From Leifsonia xyli (GTDB taxonomy: Bacteria; Actinomycetota; Actinomycetes; Actinomycetales; Microbacteriaceae): a stretch of DNA of 64,000 nt. The notes beneath the pieces were generated by a model. The model made no database searches and had not been told where the DNA came from. It was given only the letters and a program-made list of their open reading frames with translations. The translations under genes were made by a program, and so were the position numbers. This document shows, piece after piece, positions 29,961 to 38,644 of this stretch. The stretch lies in assembly GCA_003243275.1 (NCBI GenBank), contig QFQR01000002.1, positions 248,001 through 312,000 on the forward strand, given 5' to 3'. Numbering within the stretch: the first letter of the stretch is position 1; each line of letters opens with the position of its first letter.

Positions 29961-31109
29961 TCCGCACCGGAAGCGCATCGCAGCGCTCCCCTCCGCGCCC
30001 TCCGCCCCTCCGCGAAGGTGCTGCCCGAGCACGCGCGCGGCCACAACCGCTCGCTCGTGCTGCAGAACCTCTACCGGGGAGGCCTGCAGAGTCGCGCGGA
30101 TCTCGCCCGCGAGACCGGCCTCACCCGCGTCACCATCTCCGACCTCGTGGCGGAGCTCATCGCAGACGGCCTCGTCGTCGAGACCGGCCACCGCGAGGAA
30201 GGCCGCCCGGGCAAGCCCGCCATCCTGCTCGACCTCAACCGCGCGGGGCACCGCATCATCGGCATCGACCTCTCCGACACGGGAGTCTTCCGGGGTGCCG
30301 TGCTCGACATCGACGGCCGCATCGTCACCCGGATGGAGGCCGAGACCGACGGTGCGGAAGGAGAGGAGGTCGCATCCCTCGCCGTGCAGCTCGTGCGCGA
30401 CCTCGTCTCCGCCGCCGACGCCCCCGTGCTCGGCATCGGCATCGGCTCGCCCGGCATCGTCGACCTCGCCGGAACCGTGCTCTCCGCGCCCAACCTCGGC
30501 TGGTCGAACCTCGCGCTCCAGGAGCTCGTGTCGCGCGCGACCGGCCTCCCCGTGCTCGTCGCGAACGACGCCAACGCCGCCGCCCTCGCCGAGCACAGCT
30601 TCGGAGGCGCGGTCGGCGACTTCATGCTCATCCGGGTCGGGCGCGGCGTCGGGGCCGGCCTCATCCTCGGCGGGGCACCCCTCTTCGGCAGCCGCTTCGC
30701 CGCGGGCGAGCTCGGCCACGTCGTCGTCGGCACCGACGGGGGAGAGCTCTGCGTGTGCGGCAAGCGAGGCTGCCTCGAGACCTGGCTCTCGGTGCCGCGG
30801 CTCCGCGCCGGACTCGCCGTCGCGCCCACCGCATCCGCACGCGACGCCGTGCTGCGTCGGGCGGGAGAACGTCTCGGCATCGCCCTCGCGCCCGTCGTCG
30901 GCGCCCTCAACCTCGACGAGGTCGTCATCAGCGGCCCCGTCGAACTCCTCGACGGTCCGCTCACCCAGGCGGCCATCGAGACCTTCCGCGCCCGCACGAT
31001 GGCCGAGTTCCACGGCGATCTGACGGTGCGGATGTCCGACCTCGGTCAGGACATCGTCATGCGCGGCGCCGCCGCCATGGTCCTGTCGGGGAGGCTCGGG
31101 GTCTCCTGA
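29958..31109 (+). CDS. ROK family transcriptional regulator
   Basis: A 383-residue repressor with an N-terminal winged helix (LQSRADLARETGLTRVTISDLVAELIADGLV, residues 40-70) and a ROK sugar-binding domain. The glucokinase-like motifs are IGIDLSDTG, NDANAAALAEHSFGG, and the zinc-binding CVCGKRGCLETW. It lies at the head of the N-acetylglucosamine import and catabolism genes and probably senses GlcNAc or its 6-phosphate, like NagC. Its start codon is within the candidate operator, implying autoregulation. Confidence 0.9.
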   Translation: MSAPEAHRSAPLRALRPSAKVLPEHARGHNRSLVLQNLYRGGLQSRADLARETGLTRVTISDLVAELIADGLVVETGHREEGRPGKPAILLDLNRAGHRIIGIDLSDTGVFRGAVLDIDGRIVTRMEAETDGAEGEEVASLAVQLVRDLVSAADAPVLGIGIGSPGIVDLAGTVLSAPNLGWSNLALQELVSRATGLPVLVANDANAAALAEHSFGGAVGDFMLIRVGRGVGAGLILGGAPLFGSRFAAGELGHVVVGTDGGELCVCGKRGCLETWLSVPRLRAGLAVAPTASARDAVLRRAGERLGIALAPVVGALNLDEVVISGPVELLDGPLTQAAIETFRARTMAEFHGDLTVRMSDLGQDIVMRGAAAMVLSGRLGVS

Positions 31110-31201
31110 ACCCGAGCCCACAACGCACCACCCAGCACCAACCTGCACCAGCGGGAGCGCCATCCGGCGACACCGCAATTCGAAGAAGAAGGAATGCACG
31201 A

Positions 31202-32503
31202 ATGAAGCGAAAGATCGGAGCCGTCGCCGCCGCGACCGCTGCGCTCGTCGTCCTCGCGGGCTGCTCGACCACGCCGGCCGCGCCGAACCCGGACGACGCC
31301 AAGGGCCAGAACATCACCTTCTGGGTGATGGGAGGTGACACCCCGGACGCTCTGCGCGACTACCTGAAGACTGAGTACAACAAGGCGACCGGGGGCACCC
31401 TCACTATCGAACAGCAAGACTGGAGTGACGCTCTCGCGAAGCTCACCACAGCGCTGCCCGACGCAAAGAATACTCCGGACGTCACCGAGATCGGGAACAC
31501 CTGGTCGCCCACCTTCACCAACGTCGGCGCCTTCAGCGACATCTCCGACATGTACGACGAGCTCGGCGGCAAGAAGCTGCTGCAGTCCTTCGTCGACGTC
31601 GGGGCCGTCGACGGCAAGAACTACGCCCTGCCGTACTACTTCGGCTCGCGCTACATGTTCTACCGCAAGGACCTCTACGCGGCAGCCGGCGTCCAGGTGC
31701 CGACCACGCTCCCGCAGCTGACCGAGGTCGCCACGAAGCTCCGCAGCGACTCGCTCTCCGGGTTCTACATCGGCGGCGAGGACTGGCGCAACGGTGTCTC
31801 GTGGATCTTCGCCTACGGCGGAGACCTCGCCAAGAAGGACGGCGACAAGTGGAAGTCGACCCTCTCCGACCCCAAGTCGATCGAGGGCCTGACCGCGCTG
31901 CAGCAGCTCTACAAGGCGGCGTCCAACGCGCCCGTCACGGAGGCCGACAGCACCCCGTGGGTCAACATCAACACCCAGCCCGGTGCCGCCGCGCCCGAGG
32001 CCGCGACGATCATCGCACCCGGATGGGCGCACTGGTCGATCGGGGACGTCGCCCCCGACCCGAAGGACGCCACCAAGACCATCGCGACCTGGAACGATGC
32101 CGTCTTCGGCAACTTCGTGCTCCCCGGTGTCGACGGCGGCGTCGCCCCGGTGTTCGCCGGCGGCTCGAACATCGCGATCTCGGCGGCCTCGACCAAGCAG
32201 GCCGGAGCGCGGGAGCTCATGAAGATCATCTTCAGCGACAAGTACCAGAAGATGCTCGGCGAGAACGGTCTCGGCCCCGCCAACTCGGACTTCACCTCCT
32301 CGCTCGGTGACGACCAGTTCGCGAAGGCGCTCATCGAGTCCGCCCAGGCGTCCAAGCTCACCCCGGCCGCGGTCGGCTGGGCGGGCGTCGAAGGCTCCGG
32401 CCTGCTCGAGGAGTTCTTCGGCAAGGTCAACGGCGGCGGCGACATCGCCTCCCTCGCGGCCGAATACGACAAGAAGATCGACGCGCTCATCAACAAGAGC
32501 TGA
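31202..32503 (+). CDS. Sugar ABC transporter, solute-binding lipoprotein
   Basis: A 433-residue extracellular binding protein of the family 1 carbohydrate type: signal peptide MKRKIGAVAAATAALVVLAG with lipidated Cys21, then ITFWVMGGDTP, the TPDVTEIGNTWSP segment, and a C-terminal domain that closes on the ligand. It has a GAAGAAGAAGG ribosome site. Surrounding genes point to N-acetylglucosamine or a chito-/muro-oligosaccharide as ligand. A hairpin follows the stop. Confidence 0.9.
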   Translation: MKRKIGAVAAATAALVVLAGCSTTPAAPNPDDAKGQNITFWVMGGDTPDALRDYLKTEYNKATGGTLTIEQQDWSDALAKLTTALPDAKNTPDVTEIGNTWSPTFTNVGAFSDISDMYDELGGKKLLQSFVDVGAVDGKNYALPYYFGSRYMFYRKDLYAAAGVQVPTTLPQLTEVATKLRSDSLSGFYIGGEDWRNGVSWIFAYGGDLAKKDGDKWKSTLSDPKSIEGLTALQQLYKAASNAPVTEADSTPWVNINTQPGAAAPEAATIIAPGWAHWSIGDVAPDPKDATKTIATWNDAVFGNFVLPGVDGGVAPVFAGGSNIAISAASTKQAGARELMKIIFSDKYQKMLGENGLGPANSDFTSSLGDDQFAKALIESAQASKLTPAAVGWAGVEGSGLLEEFFGKVNGGGDIASLAAEYDKKIDALINKS

Positions 32504-32510
32504 CGATCCC

Positions 32511-32548
32511 GCCGGTCGGGCGGCGCGCGCTGCCGCCGCCCGACCGGC
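32511..32548 (+). terminator. Post-binding-protein hairpin
   Basis: The perfect 14-bp stem GCCGGTCGGGCGGC / GCCGCCCGACCGGC with a 10-base loop lies between the binding-protein gene and the permease genes. Such hairpins usually attenuate read-through and stabilise the binding-protein mRNA. Confidence 0.75.
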
Positions 32549-32599
32549 ACCATCCCATCCCACCTCACCCACCCGTAGCCTTCGAAGGGAGGATCCCGC

Positions 32600-33526
32600 A
32601 TGTCCACCCACACCCCCGGCCCGCGCATCCAGCCGCGACGTACGACGCCCGTCCCGTACGTGCTCATCGTGCCCGCCGTCGTCGCCCTGCTGCTGGGCCT
32701 CGGCTATCCGCTCGTCTGGCAGTTCATCACCGCCTTCCAGAAGTACGGGCTCTCCCAGCAGTTCGGCAAGCCGCCCGAGTGGGTCGGCGTCGCCAACTTC
32801 GCCGACCTGCTCTGGAACGGCGAGTTCTGGACCGTGCTCGTGCGCTCCCTGCTGTTCTGCGTCGTGACCGCGGCGGTGACCCTCGTGATCGGGGTGCTGC
32901 TCGCGGTGCTCATGAACGCCGTCTCCCGCGCCGCCCGCCTCATCCTGCAGATCTCGCTGCTGTTCGCCTGGGCGATGCCCGTCGCGGCAGCCACCACCGT
33001 CTTCATCTGGCTGTTCGACCGCCGCCGCGGCGTCGTCAACTACCTGCTGGACGCCATCCCCGGCGTCGACATGAACCGCTTCGACTGGCTCGGGCATCCG
33101 CTCACCTTCTTCCTGGTGGCGAGCATCCTGATCGTCTGGATGTCGGTGCCGTTCGTCTCCTTCGCCGTCTACGCGGGCCTCACCCAGATCTCCGAGGAGG
33201 TCATGGAGGCTGCGCAGATCGACGGCGCGAACGCCGGGCAGCGCTTCCGCGGCATCATCCTGCCGATGATCCGTCCGGTGCTCTCGATCGTGCTGCTGCT
33301 GCAACTCATCTGGGACCTGCGGGTGTTCGCGCAGATCACCCTGCTGAAAGACGCCGGCTCCAAGTCGGGTGACTTCGACCTGCTCGGCACCTACATCTAC
33401 AAACTCGGCGCCGCATCCAACGACTTCGGCATGGCGAGCGCGGTCTCGATCATCGTGCTCATCATCACGATCGCCATCAGCTGGGCCTACGTGCGCGAGC
33501 TGATCAAGGAGGACGAGGCACAGTGA
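32600..33526 (+). CDS. Sugar ABC transporter permease 1
   Basis: A 308-residue MalF-type inner-membrane permease with six helices. The ATP-subunit coupling motif (EAA loop) is visible as EEVMEAAQIDGANAGQRFRGIILPMI near residue 205. It has an AGGGAGGA ribosome site and overlaps the next permease (GTGA). It pairs with the following gene to form the channel. Confidence 0.92.
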   Translation: MSTHTPGPRIQPRRTTPVPYVLIVPAVVALLLGLGYPLVWQFITAFQKYGLSQQFGKPPEWVGVANFADLLWNGEFWTVLVRSLLFCVVTAAVTLVIGVLLAVLMNAVSRAARLILQISLLFAWAMPVAAATTVFIWLFDRRRGVVNYLLDAIPGVDMNRFDWLGHPLTFFLVASILIVWMSVPFVSFAVYAGLTQISEEVMEAAQIDGANAGQRFRGIILPMIRPVLSIVLLLQLIWDLRVFAQITLLKDAGSKSGDFDLLGTYIYKLGAASNDFGMASAVSIIVLIITIAISWAYVRELIKEDEAQ

Positions 33527-34365
33527 ACAGCGTCAAGGTGCGGCGTCTCGCCCTCAGCACGCTCGCGATCATCCTCGCGATCGTCTGGATCTTCCCCGTC
33601 TACTGGATGGTGAACTCCTCCTTCATCTCCACCGCGGTGCTGCAGCAGTTCACGCCGCACTTCTTCCCCGGGCAGTACTTCACCTGGTCGAACTTCAGCG
33701 GTGCGATCGCCGACGGCTCCTTCTTCGGGGCGCTCGGCATGAGCGTCACGATCACCCTCATCGTGGTGGCGTTCTGCCTCGTGTTCGCCTTCCTCGGTGC
33801 CGTCGCCATCAGCCGCTTCCGGTTCCGCGGGCGCAAGAGCTTCGTGCTCGCGCTGCTGCTGATCCAGATGCTGCCCGCCGAGGGGCTCTTCATCGCGCAG
33901 TACAAGATGGTGTCGTCGGTGGGGCTGCTCAACACCGTGATCGGGGTGAGCGTCATCTACATCGCCGCCGTCATCCCGTTCACGATCTGGATGCTGCGCG
34001 GCTTCGTCGCGGGCGTGCCGGCCGAGCTCGAGGAGGCCGCCATGGTCGACGGGCTCAGCCGCTTCCAGGCCTTCATGCGCATCACCTTCCCGCTGCTGGC
34101 CCCCGGGCTCGTGGCATCCGGGGTGTACGCGTTCCTTCAGGCCTGGAACGAGTTCACGGTCGCGGTCGTGCTGCTGCCCGCGGAGTCGGCCGAGACGCTG
34201 CCGCTCTGGCTGCGCGGCTTCGTGCAGGCCTCCGCCACCCGCGAGACCGACTGGGGCCAGGTGATGGCGGCCTCGACGATCGTCGCGATCCCCGTCATCG
34301 TGTTCTTCCTCATCGTGCAGGGCCGGATGACGAGCGGCATCGTCGGGGGCGCGGTCAAGGGATGA
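33523..34365 (+). CDS. Sugar ABC transporter permease 2
   Basis: A 280-residue MalG-type permease. The EAA coupling loop is ELEEAAMVDGLSRFQAFMRITFPLLAPG. It starts with GTG inside the previous stop codon and overlaps the hexosaminidase start, so the operon is tightly coupled. No ATPase gene is found in this locus, so a shared MsiK-type ATPase encoded elsewhere must power the importer. Confidence 0.92.
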   Translation: MNSVKVRRLALSTLAIILAIVWIFPVYWMVNSSFISTAVLQQFTPHFFPGQYFTWSNFSGAIADGSFFGALGMSVTITLIVVAFCLVFAFLGAVAISRFRFRGRKSFVLALLLIQMLPAEGLFIAQYKMVSSVGLLNTVIGVSVIYIAAVIPFTIWMLRGFVAGVPAELEEAAMVDGLSRFQAFMRITFPLLAPGLVASGVYAFLQAWNEFTVAVVLLPAESAETLPLWLRGFVQASATRETDWGQVMAASTIVAIPVIVFFLIVQGRMTSGIVGGAVKG

Positions 34366-35771
34366 GAGAGCTGCTGCTGCCCGGCTTCGTCGGCACGACG
34401 CTGCCCGACTGGCTCGCCGCCCGCCTGCGCGGCGGCCTCGGCGGGGTGTGCCTGTTCGCCGACAACATCGTCTCGCCCGCGCAGCTGCGCGAGCTCACCG
34501 CGGCGATCCGTGCGGCGAACCCGCTCGCGCTCATCGCGATCGACGAGGAGGGCGGGGATGTCACCCGGCTCTTCGCGGGGAGCGGCTCGCCGTATCCGGG
34601 GAACGCCGTGCTCGGACGGCTCGACGATCCGGAGCTCACGGCATCCGTCGGTGCGGCGGTCGCGGCCGAGCTGCGTGCTGCGGGCGTGAACCTCAACTTC
34701 GCGCCCGACGTCGACCTCAACTCGAACCCCGACAACCCGGTGATCGGGGTGCGCAGCTTCGGCACCGATCCCGAGCTCGTGGCCCGGCACACGAGCGCCT
34801 GGGTCGCCGCGCACGAGGCGGGCGGGGTCGCGGTCAGCGCCAAGCACTTCCCGGGGCACGGCGACACGGCCGCCGATTCGCACCACGCGCTGCCGGTCGT
34901 CGACCTGCCGCTCGAGGCGCTGCGTGCGCGCGAGCTCGTGCCGTTCCGGGCGGCGATCGCCGCGGGGGCGCGCACCATCATGTCGAGCCACATCCTGCTG
35001 CCGCAGCTCGACCCGCACGCGCCCGCGACCTTCTCCTCGCGCATCCTGCGCGAGCTGCTGCGGGGCGAGCTCGGCTTCACGGGTGTCGTCGTCTCCGATG
35101 CGCTCGACATGGTGGGCGCCTCGGGCGAGATCGGCATCCCCGCGGCCGCCGTGCGCGCGCTCGCGGGCGGCTGCGAGCTGCTGTGCATCGGCACCCGCAA
35201 CACGGATGCGCAGCTCGGCGAGATCGAGGACGCGATCGCCGCCGCGGTCGCGAGCGGCGAGCTGAGCACCGAGCTGCTCGCGGAGGCCGTGGCCCGTGTG
35301 CGCGCGCTCGCCGAGTCGCTCGCGGCGGAGCCGTCGGTCGCGCCGCCGGGCGTCGCGCCCGAGCCGTTCGTGACCGATCCGGCGCGCATCGCCTCCGCCT
35401 TCGACGTGCGAGCGGGGGTGGTCATCCCGCGGGGTGCGCTCCTGCTGAGCCTCGAGACGCGGGCCAACATGGCGGTCGGCCCCGACGTGCCGTGGGGGCT
35501 CGCGAGCGTCGGGCTCGCGCCGCTCCCGGTGCACGACGGCGAACAGCTGCCGGCATCGAGCGCGCCGTACCTGATCGTCGGCAAAGACAACCACCGTCAC
35601 GCGTGGACGCGCGCGCTCATCGACGACGCCCGCGCCGCACGGCCCGGCACCGTCGTGATCGACATGGGCTGGCCAGCCCCCGACCGCGCCTACGCCGACA
35701 TCGCCACCTTCGGCGCCTCGCGCAGCGTCGCGGCGGCGCTTCGCGCCCTCCTCGAGGGAGGCGCATCGTGA
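34362..35771 (+). CDS. GH3 beta-N-acetylhexosaminidase, NagZ-like
   Basis: A 469-residue cytoplasmic glycoside hydrolase family 3 enzyme. It shows the NagZ signature KHFPGHGDTAADSHHALP with the catalytic Asp-His dyad and the nucleophile aspartate in VVVSDALDMVG. The substrate loop IDEEGGDVTRLF is also typical. It would release GlcNAc from imported chito- or muropeptide-derived saccharides. About 120 extra C-terminal residues beyond the barrel form a small second domain. It is flanked by 4-bp overlaps on both sides. Confidence 0.9.
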   Translation: MRELLLPGFVGTTLPDWLAARLRGGLGGVCLFADNIVSPAQLRELTAAIRAANPLALIAIDEEGGDVTRLFAGSGSPYPGNAVLGRLDDPELTASVGAAVAAELRAAGVNLNFAPDVDLNSNPDNPVIGVRSFGTDPELVARHTSAWVAAHEAGGVAVSAKHFPGHGDTAADSHHALPVVDLPLEALRARELVPFRAAIAAGARTIMSSHILLPQLDPHAPATFSSRILRELLRGELGFTGVVVSDALDMVGASGEIGIPAAAVRALAGGCELLCIGTRNTDAQLGEIEDAIAAAVASGELSTELLAEAVARVRALAESLAAEPSVAPPGVAPEPFVTDPARIASAFDVRAGVVIPRGALLLSLETRANMAVGPDVPWGLASVGLAPLPVHDGEQLPASSAPYLIVGKDNHRHAWTRALIDDARAARPGTVVIDMGWPAPDRAYADIATFGASRSVAAALRALLEGGAS

Positions 35772-36694
35772 GGCTCGGGCTCGACATCGGCGGCACCAAG
35801 ACGGATGCCGTCGCCGTCGGCGAAGACGGCCGCGTCGTCGAGACGCTGCGGTTGCCGACGGGGTTCGGGGCGGATGCCGTGCTGGGCACCGCGGTCGCGG
35901 CCGTGCGGCAGCTGGCGCTCGCGACGGACACCCCGGTCGAGGCGTTCCGATCGATCGGCATCGGCATCCCGGGCTCGGTCGATCCGGGCACCGGACGCGT
36001 CAGCCACGCCGTCAACCTGGGGCTCGCCGACCTGGAGCTGGGGGCGGAGCTCGAACGCCGACTCGGGCACGCCGTGCGGGTCGAGAACGATGTGAACGCT
36101 GCAGCGCTTGGCGCCTTCCACCTGCAGGGGCTCGGCTCCGGCCAGTCGATGGCCTACCTGAACGTCGGCACCGGCCTCGCCGCCGGCCTCGTGCTGGGCG
36201 GCGAGCTGTGGCGCGGCGTGAGCGGCGTCGCCGGCGAGATCGGGCACATCCCGGTCGACCCGGCCGGTCCCCTCTGCCCGTGCGGACAGCGTGGCTGCAT
36301 CGAGCTGTACGCGTCCGGATCGGCGGTCGCGCGGCAGTGGCCGAGCGATGACCCGCTTCCGGTGCGCGCGCTGTTCGCGGCCGCGGCATCCGGCGACCGG
36401 GTGGCGCGCCAGGTGCGCGACCGCCTGCTGCAGGGGGTGGCCGAGGCGGCCCGCCTGCTCGTGCTCACGGTCGACGTGGACGACGTCGTGATCGGCGGCG
36501 GCATCAGCCGCCTCGGCGACGAGTTCATCGACGGTGTGCATGCCGTCATCGCGCGCTGGGAGGCGGCCTCGCCGTTCGTCGCCTCGCTCGGCCTCGGTGC
36601 CCGGCTGCGGCTGCTGCCCCCCGACTTCCCGGCCGCCGCCGTCGGTGCCGCGTTCGTCGGCGACCCAGAAGCGAACACGCTGGAGGTGGTCTGA
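35768..36694 (+). CDS. ROK family sugar kinase (GlcNAc kinase likely)
   Basis: A 308-residue kinase starting at GTG overlapping the GH3 stop. It shows the ATP-binding LGLDIGGTKTDAVAV, IGIPGSVDPGTG, the catalytic region VENDVNAAALGAF, and zinc-binding CPCGQRGCIELY. No DNA-binding domain is present, which separates it from the regulator at 29958. Between the hexosaminidase and nagB it most simply phosphorylates GlcNAc at O6, although glucokinase activity cannot be excluded. Confidence 0.88.
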   Translation: MRLGLDIGGTKTDAVAVGEDGRVVETLRLPTGFGADAVLGTAVAAVRQLALATDTPVEAFRSIGIGIPGSVDPGTGRVSHAVNLGLADLELGAELERRLGHAVRVENDVNAAALGAFHLQGLGSGQSMAYLNVGTGLAAGLVLGGELWRGVSGVAGEIGHIPVDPAGPLCPCGQRGCIELYASGSAVARQWPSDDPLPVRALFAAAASGDRVARQVRDRLLQGVAEAARLLVLTVDVDDVVIGGGISRLGDEFIDGVHAVIARWEAASPFVASLGLGARLRLLPPDFPAAAVGAAFVGDPEANTLEVV

Positions 36695-37479
36695 TGGCCG
36701 AGATCGTGATCCTCCCCGGAACCCCGGACGAGGCGAAGGCCGCCGCGGGCGAGCTCGCCGCCGACCTCATCGAGCGCGTCGTGCGGCAGAAGCCGGATGC
36801 CGTGCTCGGCCTCGCGACCGGCTCGACGCCCCTGCCGGTGTGGCGCGCCCTCGCGGCCCGCGAGCTCGGCTGGTCGCGCGTGCGCGGCTTCGCGCTCGAC
36901 GAGTACGTCGGGCTCCCCGCGGGGCACCCCGAGAGCTACCGCGCGGTCATCACGCGCGAAGTCGTCGACACCCTCGGCCTCACGCCCTCGCTCGTCCACG
37001 TGCCTGGGGACGACGGCGGCGAGCTCGGCACCGCGGGCGACCGCTACGAGGCCGCGATCGCGGCGGCCGGGGGTGTCGACATCCAGGTACTCGGCATCGG
37101 ACGCACCGGGCACATCGGCTTCAACGAGCCCGGTTCGTCGTTCGCCTCCCGCACGCGCGTGAAGACGTTGACCGAGGCGACCCGAGCCGACAACGCGCGC
37201 TTCTTCGCCGACGCCTCCGAGGTTCCGCGGCACTGCCTCACGCAGGGGCTCGGCACGATCCTCGACGCGCGCGCGCTCGTGCTGCTGGCCTTCGGGGAGT
37301 CGAAGGCGGATGCCGTGGCCGGTGCCGTCGAGGGGCCCGTGTCGGCGTCGCTGCCGGGCTCCGCGATCCAGCTGCACCCCGAGGTGACGGTGCTGCTCGA
37401 CGAGGCGGCGGCGTCGAAGCTGCGCTTCGCCGACTACTACCGCTACGCCTGGGAGAACCGGCCCGACTGGGCGCTCTGA
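36694..37479 (+). CDS. nagB: Glucosamine-6-phosphate deaminase
   Basis: Converts glucosamine-6-phosphate to fructose-6-phosphate and ammonia. It has 261 residues with the standard VLGLATGSTPLPVWRAL, FALDEYVGLPAGHPESY (catalytic Asp), and GIGRTGHIGFNEPGSSF (general-base His). The first base overlaps the kinase stop codon. A GAGGGC/GCCCTC hairpin at 37489-37503 follows. Confidence 0.95.
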   Translation: MAEIVILPGTPDEAKAAAGELAADLIERVVRQKPDAVLGLATGSTPLPVWRALAARELGWSRVRGFALDEYVGLPAGHPESYRAVITREVVDTLGLTPSLVHVPGDDGGELGTAGDRYEAAIAAAGGVDIQVLGIGRTGHIGFNEPGSSFASRTRVKTLTEATRADNARFFADASEVPRHCLTQGLGTILDARALVLLAFGESKADAVAGAVEGPVSASLPGSAIQLHPEVTVLLDEAAASKLRFADYYRYAWENRPDWAL

Positions 37480-37488
37480 GCCGCCGTC

Positions 37489-37503
37489 GAGGGCGGGGCC
37501 CTC
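37489..37503. terminator. Hairpin between nagB and nagA
   Basis: GAGGGC-GGG-GCCCTC forms a 6-bp stem between the convergent nagB and nagA, overlapping the end of nagA. Confidence 0.5.
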
Positions 37504-38635
37504 AGCGGATGCGCGCGCCCGCGGCCCACACGGCCGTCACGGCGCCCTCGGCGCCCAGCGCCACGGCATCCGCCGCGTAGCCGGGCTCGAGCAGGCCCAG
37601 ACGGTCGCCGTAGCCGAGCGCGCGGGCGGGCACCGCGGTCACCGCGCCCACGGCATCCGGCCAGGGCAGCCCGACCACGTCGACGGCCCGCCGCAGCGCC
37701 GCGTCGAGGGTGAGGGTCGAGCCGGCGATCGTCGAGGTGCCCGACAGCACGGCGAGCCCCTCGCGCACCGTCACGTTGAGCACCCCCAGACGGTAGTCGC
37801 CGTCGGCGCTGCCCGCGGCCGCCATGGCGTCGGTGATGAGCGCGATCCGGTCCGGTGCCTCGTCGAACGCGAGTGCGACCACCGCGTCGTGCACGTGGTG
37901 TCCGTCGAGGATCACCTCGAGCGTCACCCGCTCGTCCGAGAGCGCCGCCATCACGGGACCCGGCGCGCGGTGGTGGATGCCGTTCATGGCGTTGAAGGCA
38001 TGCGTCAGGATGCTGGCCCCGCGGTCGAAGGCGCGCGCGGTGGTGTCGAAGTCGGCCTCGGTGTGCCCGACCGCGACCCGCACCCCCGCTCCCACGAGCC
38101 GGTCGATCGCGTCGTCGGCTCCGGGCAGCTCGGGGGCGATGGTGAGCTGCCTGAGGGTGCCGGAGGCGGCGTCGAGCAACTCGTCGACCGCGATCGCATC
38201 CGGCTGTCGCAGGTAGTCGAGATGGTGCGCCCCGCGCCGCTCCGGCGCGAGGAACGGCCCCTCGAGGTGGGTGCCGAGCACGAGCGGGTCGGCGGATGCC
38301 AGCGCCGCCACCTCGGTGAGGCGGGTGCGCAGCGCGGCGAGCGGGCTCGCCACGAGTGACACGACGGATCGCGTGGTCCCGTGCGCGCGGTGGGTCGCGA
38401 GCGCCCCCGCGAGCTGCTCACCCCCGTCGTCGAAGGCGTGACCGCCGCCGCCGTGCCCGTGGATGTCGACGAAGCCCGGCACGAGGCGCGCCCCGCCGAG
38501 GTCGATGCGTTCCACGGCATGTGGTGCCTCGCCGGCACCGACGGCGGCGATCGCGTCGCCCTCGAACAGCACCCAGCCATCCGGGGTCTCGCCACGCGCG
38601 TCGGTGACGAGAGCCGAATGCAGCAGCAGCGTCAT
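37502..38635 (-). CDS. nagA: N-acetylglucosamine-6-phosphate deacetylase
   Basis: Removes the acetyl group from GlcNAc-6-phosphate. It has 377 residues, starting at ATG 38635. The amidohydrolase metal-site motifs are LVPGFVDIHGHGGGGHAFDDG, THLEGPFLAPERRGAHH (metal-binding Glu), VAVGHTEADFD, and the catalytic Asp in LITDAMAAAGS. It is convergent to the rest of the locus, so it is transcribed separately. It completes the GlcNAc pathway with the kinase and NagB. Confidence 0.94.
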   Translation of the reverse strand: MTLLLHSALVTDARGETPDGWVLFEGDAIAAVGAGEAPHAVERIDLGGARLVPGFVDIHGHGGGGHAFDDGGEQLAGALATHRAHGTTRSVVSLVASPLAALRTRLTEVAALASADPLVLGTHLEGPFLAPERRGAHHLDYLRQPDAIAVDELLDAASGTLRQLTIAPELPGADDAIDRLVGAGVRVAVGHTEADFDTTARAFDRGASILTHAFNAMNGIHHRAPGPVMAALSDERVTLEVILDGHHVHDAVVALAFDEAPDRIALITDAMAAAGSADGDYRLGVLNVTVREGLAVLSGTSTIAGSTLTLDAALRRAVDVVGLPWPDAVGAVTAVPARALGYGDRLGLLEPGYAADAVALGAEGAVTAVWAAGARIR

Positions 38636-38644
38636 GCCCCGAGC

